The notes beneath the pieces were generated by a model. That model was not told the origin of the DNA, made no database searches, and saw nothing but the letters and a program-made list of their open reading frames with translations. This document shows positions 1 to 6,878 of a DNA stretch of 11,115 nucleotides, piece after piece. This DNA is from UBA1447 sp964568955 (GTDB lineage Bacteria; Bacillota; Clostridia; Oscillospirales; Acutalibacteraceae). The stretch covers positions 1 through 11,115 of the forward strand of contig CAZMSM010000066.1 of assembly GCA_964568955.1 (NCBI GenBank), written 5' to 3'. The position numbers were made by a program, and so were the translations under genes. Each line of letters starts with the position of its first letter. Position 1 is the first letter of the stretch.

Positions 1-194
1 CAAGTAACGTTTTCCTTGCCGTTGTCGGTGTTGTTGTCTTGCTCGTAACTGCCCAGGTTTACCATGTCCCCCACTTTTGCTTTACCGAGGGCTGTAATAC
101 CTTCCGGCAGTTCTTCCTTGCCACAGGCCGTAAAGGCTGTGCCGAAGATGAGGACAGACACCAGTATTGCAATCAATCTTTTAACTTTAACCAT
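1..194 (-). CDS. DUF6273-type lipoprotein, N-terminal part only
   Basis: This is the 5' end of a gene that continues past the window edge; 64 codons are visible, from ATG at 194-192. A GGAGG Shine-Dalgarno site lies about 8 bases upstream and supports this start. The protein begins with a lysine-rich n-region and a hydrophobic core, then the lipobox-like FTAC at residues 21-24. Cys24 is the predicted lipidated residue, so the mature protein should be anchored to the outer face of the membrane. Residues 41-63 contain VGDMVNLGSYEQDNNTDNGK, which I recognise as the opening motif of DUF6273 domains, common in surface and lipoproteins of gut Clostridia. The function of that domain is not established. 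The gene is separated from the cohesin/dockerin genes by a terminator and has its own candidate promoter, so it is probably a separate transcription unit. The lipoprotein call is firm; the DUF6273 call rests on one motif because the rest is off-window. Confidence 0.8.
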   Translation of the reverse strand, partial: MVKVKRLIAILVSVLIFGTAFTACGKEELPEGITALGKAKVGDMVNLGSYEQDNNTDNGKENVT

Positions 195-281
195 TCGTGT
201 AACCTCCAACATATTAGTAGCGAGTTTTCACAACGACTATTCTTCAAGGCTGAATCATAGTCATTCGCTGAACCCTTATGT

Positions 282-310
282 ATATTAACATTTATGTTGA
301 CATCTGTCCA
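282..310 (-). promoter_or_regulatory. Candidate sigma-A promoter for the lipoprotein gene
   Basis: On the minus strand, a -35 box TGGACA (310-305, 5 of 6 consensus) is followed by a 17-base spacer and a -10 box TAATAT (287-282, 4 of 6). It lies about 90 bases upstream of the lipoprotein ATG. The match is clearly weaker than the two promoters upstream of the large genes. Inverted ATGTT/AACAT elements overlap it (287-314), which could indicate operator control. Confidence 0.45.
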
Positions 311-391
311 ACATTATTTTATTAGAGTAGATACTATTTTGCTTTTTGCATACCCAACAATTCGAGTGCTTTTTTCGCACACTTTTACAAA

Positions 392-420
392 AGGAACGGC
401 ACCCAAGCGGCACCGTTCCT
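392..420 (-). terminator. Rho-independent terminator after gene C
   Basis: An 8-bp perfect stem (AGGAACGG 392-399 pairing with CCGTTCCT 413-420) with a 13-base loop lies 75 bases after the stop of gene C. Read on the minus strand, the stem is followed by a short T-rich tract (TTTTGT). On the plus strand no T-run follows, so it works in the direction of the gene C transcript. It probably ends the B-C transcription unit. Confidence 0.72.
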
Positions 421-495
421 ATATCTTAATAAACGAAACTTATTTAATGGAGTTTATTAGCAAACGGGTAAAACCGCAATCATACAAACAACAAA

Positions 496-1737
496 TTAAA
501 ATGAAGTGATTAGTCCTGCGGAAAATTGCAGTATTTTAAGTGCATCGATAGAAGTAACTGCGCCGGGTTTTGAACCACCTACGTCAACATTTGCTTGCAA
601 AATTTGCTTTTCCGAAAGAGTAACAAGTCCTGCAACAGCCTGTTTTGCCATTAGGCCATCAATAGCGGTGACTTTTCCACTTAGATTCGTATCACCCAAG
701 AGAACATCTACTATTTCGACCGTTGCAACAGCCGCGTCTAGGTTAACGGCCGCGCCGTAAGTTGAAAGAGCATCAAAGGGTGTAAAGGAAGTTTCATCTT
801 TTGCTCTGCCGAAATACAAAGAATTGCTTGTGTTGTAAACATCTCTTTTAAAGTTCGGGTCAACATACACAACAGCATCCCCTGCAGGAGCACCCGCCTT
901 GACCTTGAACTGGATGTTAAGAAAATCTTCTTGTCCATCGGGTACTACACTCAATGGTGCTCCGCTTTCAAAGTTTGTTGTGAGTGTAATGCTTATGCCA
1001 CCCCACTGTGCTTTGAAGGCTCCATCGCTTTGATAAACTGCAGGCCAGAAACCCGCGTCTGCAGGGTTCAGTGTTGTTTCAAAATCATATTCCTGTGCAA
1101 GGTTATCGCCTATCATCGTAGGTGTTAGGATTACATTATTTGCCAAATTGTCTACGCCGACAATTTCAAGCCTTGTCTTGTCAAAAAGAACCGGGATAGA
1201 GCCGGCGGCCAGCAATGCGTTTGAACCGAGGCTCAGTGTCACCGTAAAAGTTTGGTCCCCGCTAAAACGGCTTACCATAGGAACAGCCGACTTGCTGGCG
1301 TCGAGAGCCAGTGTGTTAACGGCTTTTTGCTCGTCTCTAAACGGATAGAACGTTAATCCGCTTGTGCCATAAGGATAAACATATGCAAACGAATACCCGC
1401 CGATATAAGCAAATTCCAACGGAGATTGCGAGGCGTCGGTTACCGTTTTCTTGAGCAAAGCGCCAAGGTCGTTAATCATTGTTACATATCCATCTACAAC
1501 TGCCTGACTTCCTGTTTCCAATTCCCAATCGATTGATGCTAAAACATCGTTAATCAGACTTTTCGCTTCATCTGTGTAGAAGTAGCGGTTAGCCTCGCTT
1601 GGAAGTTGTGTGGCGATGGCGTTATCCACAGCCGTATAATTGGCAGATGCAGGTGCAGAGGATGACACGATCGAAAACATACCAATTGCCATTATCAGTG
1701 CGAGAACCATACTGAGTGTTCTTTTTGCCATTTTCAT
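496..1737 (-). CDS. Secreted FIVAR-like/cohesin-like protein with divergent C-terminal dockerin
   Basis: The 413-residue product starts at ATG 1737, where AAGGAGG (1754-1748) sits 10 bases upstream; a second in-frame ATG at 1733-1731 is less well spaced. Residues 1-32 are a signal peptide ending in a probable APASA cleavage site. Residues 33-97 resemble FIVAR-type helical modules (YTAVDNAIA start, alternating hydrophobic helices). Residues about 151-340 look cohesin-like: GDQTFTVTLSL strand, LFDKTRLEIVG (the usual YD..L..V pattern), then FLNIQFKVKAGAPAGDA, typical of the later cohesin strands. Residues 347-413 form a type I dockerin with two F-hand-like repeats, DTNLSGKVTAID (349-360) and a second loop ending in TSIDALKILQFSAG. 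The calcium loops are imperfect: Ser353 replaces the usual Asp at position 5, and the second loop (385-398) is two residues longer than standard. There is no catalytic domain or wall anchor. It lies 94 bp after gene B, without a clear promoter and with a terminator downstream, so it is probably co-transcribed with B. A likely role is a small secreted adaptor that links cohesin and dockerin partners. The dockerin call is strong, the cohesin call moderate. Confidence 0.88.
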   Translation of the reverse strand: MKMAKRTLSMVLALIMAIGMFSIVSSSAPASANYTAVDNAIATQLPSEANRYFYTDEAKSLINDVLASIDWELETGSQAVVDGYVTMINDLGALLKKTVTDASQSPLEFAYIGGYSFAYVYPYGTSGLTFYPFRDEQKAVNTLALDASKSAVPMVSRFSGDQTFTVTLSLGSNALLAAGSIPVLFDKTRLEIVGVDNLANNVILTPTMIGDNLAQEYDFETTLNPADAGFWPAVYQSDGAFKAQWGGISITLTTNFESGAPLSVVPDGQEDFLNIQFKVKAGAPAGDAVVYVDPNFKRDVYNTSNSLYFGRAKDETSFTPFDALSTYGAAVNLDAAVATVEIVDVLLGDTNLSGKVTAIDGLMAKQAVAGLVTLSEKQILQANVDVGGSKPGAVTSIDALKILQFSAGLITSF

Positions 1738-1764
1738 GTTGTTTTTGCCTCCTTAAATAATGTG

Positions 1765-1794
1765 TTGACTGTAATATACTAAATCCGTTATAAA
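1765..1794 (+). promoter_or_regulatory. Promoter-like sequence facing antisense to gene B
   Basis: On the plus strand, TTGACT (1765-1770), an 18-base spacer and TATAAA (1789-1794) resemble a sigma-A promoter (5 of 6 in each box). Transcription from it would run antisense into the 3' end of gene B. No plus-strand gene follows. The A/T-rich context makes a chance match quite possible. Confidence 0.25.
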
Positions 1795-1804
1795 TACGGG
1801 ATTT
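1781..1804 (-). other. Inverted repeat in the B-C gap
   Basis: AAATCCGT (1781-1788) can pair with ACGG(G)ATTT (1796-1804), giving an 8-bp stem with one bulged base and a 7-base loop. It lies 28 bases after the stop of gene B. No T-tract follows on the minus strand, so it is not a standard terminator. It could be an RNA processing or stability element between B and C. Confidence 0.35.
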
Positions 1805-1831
1805 CCCTAAAAGATCTGTTTTTCGGATTCA

Positions 1832-4800
1832 CTACACCAAGGTGCCGGGGTTGGTTTGGTCAATACTGCCAATGCCGTAAAGTGCTGCTTTGAGAATGTT
1901 TAAGTCGAAAGCATCGACACAACCGTCTTGTGTGAGGTCTGCCGCACACTCAAAAGCGGACCCTGCCGCAAATCCAAGTTGATAGGATGAAGCTGTCACA
2001 AGAACATCTCTGTCCGCAGCGGTTATGTATCCATCCCCATCAAGATCACCGAAGATAACGATTTGGTAGGTTTTTAAAACTCTGTCGGTTACACTGTCCA
2101 CAAGCTCCACTGTTGACCCGGTACCAAAATTACCAACATGGTCAAGCGGGCGGCGCATAAAACCATCGCCGTTAATGTGCACAAAGCTATCGTTGAGCTC
2201 AGCTACCGTAATGCCCTGCATAAGTCCATAAATCAAGCTATTGTTTTGATCGATAACCGCAGTTGAGCCGACTTTTGCGTCAAGTGTTACAGGTACCCGG
2301 CCCCAAACAGCATAGAGCACGGTGTAGTCGGAGAAAATTACAAAACTTGTAAGCCCGACTGTGGCATCGGGTGTTTGCGCCCAGCCAAGGAACGTATAGT
2401 GTTGCCTTATAATGTCACCCTGGTCAGGGAGTACTATTGTATCACCCGGTATGCCACCAAGGTCGAAAGGAACAGTCCCCGTCCCGCCGTTAAGATTAAA
2501 GCTGACGATATTACTGCCTTCGGGGCGCCATTTTGCTGTTATGACAACATCCTGTGCAGGCATGGCCGAAGGAAGGTTGTCCCACCCAAGGAATATAAAG
2601 CCTGCTTTTTCAGGAGGCGACGGTAAAACAATCGGTGCATTCAAGCCTGTAAGTATTCTTGCATACTCTATACCGTCCACCATAAATATGGCGTTATATG
2701 CTTGCGATACCCAAAGGGCCGTGAATTCTAACGCATATGCAGGCATTACCGCCGGCACAAGGGGAGACCATCCGCCAAAATACAAGCCATCCTTTGAAGG
2801 TTTCGGCGGCAACTGAATCTCAGCTCCGTACGGTGTAGAGACAACCGCATATTGCACGCCATCGGCTATGAATACCGAGTCGTAACTATTAATCGACCAT
2901 ACAGCGTTAATCACCAAATCCGTGTCCGGCATCTCATCGGGTACAACATCCCAGTTCAAGAAGGTATGCCCGGTTTTCGAAGGATCTTGTGGCAGAGATA
3001 TGGTTTCACCGAACCCCGTTGCAACCACTTGATACACTTCACCGTCAACCGTAAATATGGCATCATAGGTATTTTTCTCAAAGATCGCATTTACATTGAT
3101 ATTGTTGCTAGGCATCGTTGGGGGTATAAAATCCCAACGAATAAACGAATACCCTGTTTTTTGCGGCACTGCCGGAGCTTGAATTTGAGCACCGTATTCG
3201 GTTACCACTTGCTCATATAACTCGCCGTCAACAAGGAAATTGGCTTTGTAGGAGTTGTTTGTGAATAGAGCGACAAAAGTTTTATCTGCGGCGCCCATAA
3301 CCCCTACAGCCGGTGACCAGCCAGTAAAAGTACGACCGGTTCTGACCGGGTTCGCAGGTGCGGTGATGGGTGAGCCGTATTGTGTAAGAACATAAGCATA
3401 GGAGCCGCCGTCTACCAAAAAAGTTGAAGCGTATGTGTTAATCTTCCACCGAGCGGTAAGCGTTACATCGTTTTCTTGGAAAGTAGCAGGCATTTCCGGC
3501 GACCAACCCAAGAAAGTATGTCCTTCTCTCACAGGCGGTGCGGGCATGATTGCCGCTGTACCAACTTCACCATTTATTGTTGCAATGGGTGAACCGCCGC
3601 TTGTGTTGAAATGAATGTTGGAATAAGCCGGTACATCCAATTGAATATTTTTGTTTGCATTCAAATAATCTGTATCAAAATTTAAAATTGTTTGGCCGTT
3701 GTTGGAAGGTGTTGTGGAATCCGGACAGTAGTAAAAGTACTGAGCACCCGTGGGAAAACTGAGGGAGCGATCCCATCGGTTATCCATAAAAATGTGTCCG
3801 GAGCCTTGGGCGTCATCCTTCACTTTAAGCCGTATTCTAAAAAGCCAAATATCATCGTTCATTATAAGAGGAAAGCCACCATTGGATGACTGATTACCCG
3901 CGTTAAAATTAGTGGCAACATATCTATAATTTGCCTTTTCCACAGGTGTGAAAGTTGCCGGCCATTCCGAAGTGCTGTTTGTAAGTGCAGCGTAATTAGA
4001 CACAACATTTGCATAATATGCGTTGCCCGGATTGGGAACGACTGCTATTTTATTCATCCCGAGTATTTGGAAAAAATTGGAATCGTACATAATGACGAAC
4101 CGCGATGCGCCACAGTAGAAATTGGTTTTTGCAGATAGCTCAACCGTTATAATGTCCCCCGCTAGAGCAGTGGTGACCGGCACCAATTCATTGTCGACGG
4201 TTTTATAGGTGTTAAGGTTTGCTTTAACTGCTCTTTCCGCTACTGTCCATACAGCCATAAGCGTTGTATTTTGAACAGGCATTGTTGAAAATACAAACGG
4301 GCTTCCATTGAGCGTCCATCCTTCGAACACATAACCGAATTTTCTCGGCGGCAAAGGTGGTGCCACAGCAGAACCGGCTAATGCCGTCAATGGCGCTACT
4401 GCGCTGCCTCCGCTGGTGTTAAAAGTGATGGTAATGTTCTTTGGTGTCCATTTCGCATAGAGCATATAACCTGAGTTGAGCACAACAATGGGCCAAGTGA
4501 CAGGGTTTGCAAATGTGTTGTTATCATAATACCAGCCACTGAAAGTGTAGCCTATTTTCTCGGGCTGACTCGGCAGATTGACGGCAGTATTCGGAATAAC
4601 TGTCACGGAGGGAAGGGTTGTACCACCATTAGAATTATAATGAATTGTGTACAGATTAACTGTCCACTTCGCGTAAATGGTTGTGTTGGTGAAGGTAAGA
4701 ACGATTGGCCACGAAACCGGTTGCGCGAACGCAAGATCATAATACCATCCATCAAAACCATAATTTTCTCTGGTGGGGTCCGCGGGCTTATAAACCGAGG

Positions 4801-6727
4801 TTCCCGGAACATCTGTTACAGAGGCAACCGGCGTACCGTTATTGGTGTTAAAAGCAAGCGTTGTCGGAACCAATTGCCAACCGGCATAAAGTGTTGCGCC
4901 GTTAAGGGGCATGAGCAAAGGCCAGCTTACTGCCTGTGTGCAAGCCTCGTCCGAAAACCAGCCGGTAAACGTATGGTTGACTTTTACAGGGTTTGAAGGC
5001 TTTGCAACATTGGTTTTGTACCCTGCCGTTATAGGGTTTACGGCGTTGCCGCCGTTGGATTGGAAAGTTATGACGTAAGGATTTGCAGTATAATAAAAGT
5101 TGATGGTTCTGTTTGTCTGTGAAAGCGTGATTTTTGCAGGGCTTGCTTCGGCAGGCGTTAATGTGTAGCCGGTAATTGTTTGGGCATCGACCGAAAGAAC
5201 ATAGCCGCTATATGCACCGGTGGCTGTCACCACAGGCGCAATCGATGTTGTCGTCCCTTGAATGTAGGAGTTTACGGTATAAGTAATTACATTTTCATTC
5301 AAAGATGTGTAGGCATCCTCAATGAATCTAAGTGCTCCATCAATGGTAGCCTGGTCGGTATTCGGTTTATTTAAGATAAGATTCGCATAGTCGAAGAGTG
5401 CCTTAAAATTGTCCCAAATCGTTGGGTTAGAATAATACCATGACTGTGGATTGCTTCTTCCGCCGCCGGCACCGGTAAGAATATCGTTCACTTTTTGCCG
5501 TAAAGCGCCTTTATCATACTTATACGCAGTCAAGCAAACCGATGTGAACCCCGTTAATGTGCGCTTACCGTCAGGACCTTTGGGCGCTTGTGTTTTCATT
5601 GTAACGGTATATGAGGTTCCGGATACGTCCGGCCCCGGCCCGTTAAATGCTGCGGTAATGGTATCCCCTTTGTTTATAAGCAAATTCGAAGTGCCTGCAA
5701 TCCCCAGTTGAGCGAGGGCTGTTGCATCGTTAGCAGGATCTGATGTTGATTCTTCATCAGAAACACTGTTCACATTGCCGGCTTGGACAAAGCTGCCTAT
5801 AAGACGGTTGTCGCTTGAATAATTCGAGAGATTATCAAAAAGGAAAAAGCTAACACGCAAATTGAGGTCTGCCAAAGAGGTTGCCGTGCTGGTATCCACA
5901 TAAACACTTGCTTGCGAACGGTTACCATCGGCTTTATATCCCCCATTAAACTGTGATTTTGTTCCCTTTGTATTGCTTACATTGAACTGGACCTTATGGG
6001 GAGAAACCGGATTGTTTACAAAAGAATCACCGGCAAAGTTGTAGTAGCCGTGGGAACCACCTGTTCCCTCACCGCTGTAGACATTGACACCAAGGTAGCG
6101 ATAGTTGATGGCCATTCTGCCTGCTTGCCCGGTAACACCAAAATCATAGGGTTGGTAAAAATAGTGAATGCCGGAAGGCATCAAAATGCTCTCGACATAA
6201 GAGTATGCATATGTCAAGTAATTTGCGCCTTCATAATAGTAAGATACAGTATAAACGATGCTCTTGCCCGGAGTCGCGGTTCCACCGGTAACGGTTGCCG
6301 AATATGTTTGAGCGTCTTTTGCAACCGAAGACATGGAAACGCTGCCACCTTCCGTAGCTGCTGTTATGGACAAGGGCGGAGAAGCATCTAAAGTAATCCC
6401 TGCCGGCAAAGTGAATGAAACACTCGGCCAAATCGGCGTTTCACCGGCATAGGCAGCATTTGCGTATGTTGCCGTTCCTAAATCAGGAACACCGGAAGGC
6501 GTTGCCTTCACAAGGGTGTTGCCTGCAAGCAATGAGTTAGCCGATGCCGCTACCCTCGCTACTTTAGTTGCAGAAATGTTAACGACAGGGGGTGCAACAA
6601 TGGACACAACACCTTTTTCGCTCATTACCACCTTGCCTGCGGACACAGACGAAAATTCGACAGATACAATGGAAAAGACCATCGTAACCGCAAGTATAAT
6701 ACTGATAAAACGTTTCACTCTGCTCAA
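1832..6727 (-). CDS. Giant secreted B-repeat protein with cohesin-like module and C-terminal dockerin
   Basis: The 1631-residue product starts at TTG 6727, the only start that places a signal peptide (residues 1-30, ending SSVSA) right after a Shine-Dalgarno-like AGGGGG (6740-6735). Domain order: 31-403, Ser/Thr/Tyr/Gly-rich and probably beta-rich, family not recognised; 404-478, FIVAR-like helices; 481-548, MucBP-like; 552-828, four InlB/Listeria-Bacteroides B-repeats with SNGG and SWP..LYAKW-type motifs; 831-1032, cohesin-like (AGDIITVELSA, FVIMYDSNFFQILG, WLFRIRLKVKDDAQGSG); 1037-1475, seven more B-repeats, mostly the FxVDG type; 1479-1558, pre-dockerin module (VIDQNNSLIYGL, FGTGSTVEL); 1560-1622, type I dockerin with loops DLDGDGYITAAD (1561-1572) and DLTQDGCVDAFD (1597-1608), both with D1/D5/D12 intact. 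There is no LPXTG, SLH, membrane anchor or catalytic motif. Residues 481 to the end are collinear with gene A, so the two are paralogues. The likely role is an extracellular adhesin or scaffold held by dockerin-cohesin binding; its ligand is unknown. Confidence 0.93.
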   Translation of the reverse strand: MSRVKRFISIILAVTMVFSIVSVEFSSVSAGKVVMSEKGVVSIVAPPVVNISATKVARVAASANSLLAGNTLVKATPSGVPDLGTATYANAAYAGETPIWPSVSFTLPAGITLDASPPLSITAATEGGSVSMSSVAKDAQTYSATVTGGTATPGKSIVYTVSYYYEGANYLTYAYSYVESILMPSGIHYFYQPYDFGVTGQAGRMAINYRYLGVNVYSGEGTGGSHGYYNFAGDSFVNNPVSPHKVQFNVSNTKGTKSQFNGGYKADGNRSQASVYVDTSTATSLADLNLRVSFFLFDNLSNYSSDNRLIGSFVQAGNVNSVSDEESTSDPANDATALAQLGIAGTSNLLINKGDTITAAFNGPGPDVSGTSYTVTMKTQAPKGPDGKRTLTGFTSVCLTAYKYDKGALRQKVNDILTGAGGGRSNPQSWYYSNPTIWDNFKALFDYANLILNKPNTDQATIDGALRFIEDAYTSLNENVITYTVNSYIQGTTTSIAPVVTATGAYSGYVLSVDAQTITGYTLTPAEASPAKITLSQTNRTINFYYTANPYVITFQSNGGNAVNPITAGYKTNVAKPSNPVKVNHTFTGWFSDEACTQAVSWPLLMPLNGATLYAGWQLVPTTLAFNTNNGTPVASVTDVPGTSVYKPADPTRENYGFDGWYYDLAFAQPVSWPIVLTFTNTTIYAKWTVNLYTIHYNSNGGTTLPSVTVIPNTAVNLPSQPEKIGYTFSGWYYDNNTFANPVTWPIVVLNSGYMLYAKWTPKNITITFNTSGGSAVAPLTALAGSAVAPPLPPRKFGYVFEGWTLNGSPFVFSTMPVQNTTLMAVWTVAERAVKANLNTYKTVDNELVPVTTALAGDIITVELSAKTNFYCGASRFVIMYDSNFFQILGMNKIAVVPNPGNAYYANVVSNYAALTNSTSEWPATFTPVEKANYRYVATNFNAGNQSSNGGFPLIMNDDIWLFRIRLKVKDDAQGSGHIFMDNRWDRSLSFPTGAQYFYYCPDSTTPSNNGQTILNFDTDYLNANKNIQLDVPAYSNIHFNTSGGSPIATINGEVGTAAIMPAPPVREGHTFLGWSPEMPATFQENDVTLTARWKINTYASTFLVDGGSYAYVLTQYGSPITAPANPVRTGRTFTGWSPAVGVMGAADKTFVALFTNNSYKANFLVDGELYEQVVTEYGAQIQAPAVPQKTGYSFIRWDFIPPTMPSNNINVNAIFEKNTYDAIFTVDGEVYQVVATGFGETISLPQDPSKTGHTFLNWDVVPDEMPDTDLVINAVWSINSYDSVFIADGVQYAVVSTPYGAEIQLPPKPSKDGLYFGGWSPLVPAVMPAYALEFTALWVSQAYNAIFMVDGIEYARILTGLNAPIVLPSPPEKAGFIFLGWDNLPSAMPAQDVVITAKWRPEGSNIVSFNLNGGTGTVPFDLGGIPGDTIVLPDQGDIIRQHYTFLGWAQTPDATVGLTSFVIFSDYTVLYAVWGRVPVTLDAKVGSTAVIDQNNSLIYGLMQGITVAELNDSFVHINGDGFMRRPLDHVGNFGTGSTVELVDSVTDRVLKTYQIVIFGDLDGDGYITAADRDVLVTASSYQLGFAAGSAFECAADLTQDGCVDAFDLNILKAALYGIGSIDQTNPGTLV
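2303..3619 (-). repeat. Second B-repeat array of gene B (7 units)
   Basis: Residues 1037-1475 hold seven B-repeat units of about 60 residues (the last about 70). The common pattern is a strand with FxVDG, a YG..I..P segment, P.K.GxTFxGW, a VMP or MPA turn, and a closing TA.W or NAIF strand. The first and last units carry the GG form (TSGG, LNGG) instead of VDG. Units 3-5 resemble the last three units of gene A, while units 6-7 have no counterpart at that end of A. Confidence 0.9.
4244..5074 (-). repeat. First B-repeat array of gene B (4 units)
   Basis: Residues 552-828 hold four Listeria-Bacteroides/InlB B-repeats of about 65-70 residues. They show the SNGG/NNGT/SNGG/TSGG turn, then DPTR or PEK, FxGWYYD, PVSWP and a closing LYA.W. 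They match the four units in gene A one to one and lie just before the cohesin-like module. Confidence 0.92.
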
Positions 6728-6734
6728 TTTATAG

Positions 6735-6740
6735 CCCCCT
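6735..6740 (-). promoter_or_regulatory. Ribosome binding site with TTG start for gene B
   Basis: AGGGGG lies 7 bases upstream of a TTG start (6727-6725). The site departs from AGGAGG by one G, which together with TTG suggests moderate translation. The signal peptide begins directly at this TTG, and no upstream in-frame ATG is placed to use this site. Confidence 0.75.
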
Positions 6741-6767
6741 ATTAAAAAATCTTTTCACACAATGGTT

Positions 6768-6799
6768 GCTATGTTACGCTCAAGAAAGTATAACATAGC
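6768..6799. promoter_or_regulatory. Candidate operator overlapping the gene B promoter
   Basis: GCTATGTTA (6768-6776) and TAACATAGC (6791-6799) form a perfect 9-bp inverted repeat with a 14-base spacer. Arm centres are 23 bp apart, about two helical turns. The right arm covers part of the -10 box and spacer, and the left arm lies just past the expected transcription start. The RNA would contain only one arm, so this is better read as a protein-binding site on DNA than as an RNA hairpin. Confidence 0.6.
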
Positions 6800-6815
6800 G
6801 ACTTATTGGTGTCAA
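6787..6815 (-). promoter_or_regulatory. Sigma-A promoter of gene B
   Basis: On the minus strand, TTGACA (6815-6810), an exact 17-base spacer and TATACT (6792-6787) give a near-perfect sigma-A promoter. The -10 box ends 59 bases before the TTG start, giving a leader of roughly 50 bases. It is the same type, with the same leader elements, as the promoter of gene A. Confidence 0.9.
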
Positions 6816-6878
6816 CACAATCGATCGTATGCTCCCGTGCAAAACTTGCAAAATATCTTGCCGGTAAGCGTATTTGTT

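Larger units (their letters stand above)
195..495. other. Intergenic region between lipoprotein gene and gene C
   Basis: These 301 bases hold no gene I can support. They contain the lipoprotein leader and its candidate promoter (282-310), several ATGTT/AACAT inverted elements (287-314), a small GTGC/GCAC hairpin with a T-rich loop (366-380), and the terminator of the upstream unit (392-420). Short open frames on the plus strand here have no ribosome site or recognisable protein features. Confidence 0.7.

Noticed and set aside
300..330. Plus-strand TTGACA with a TATTAG at 17 bases (296-326 area)
   Set aside because: The -10 match is only 4 of 6, no plus-strand gene follows, and the hexamer is part of the inverted ATGTT/AACAT elements on the lipoprotein promoter.
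1832..1930. Sortase (LPXTG) or SLH anchoring at the C-termini
   Set aside because: A and B end within about 10 residues after the dockerin (IDQTNP...), with no LPXTG, hydrophobic segment, charged tail or SLH repeat.
2375..3220. Plus-strand open frames opposite gene B's second array
   Set aside because: These are shadows of the B-repeats in opposite frames. Similar strings appear opposite gene A's array, as expected from the repeated coding strand.
6779..6878. Terminator after gene A
   Set aside because: Only weak GCAA/TTGC pairings are present, with no stable stem followed by a T-run. Some readthrough from A into B is possible.
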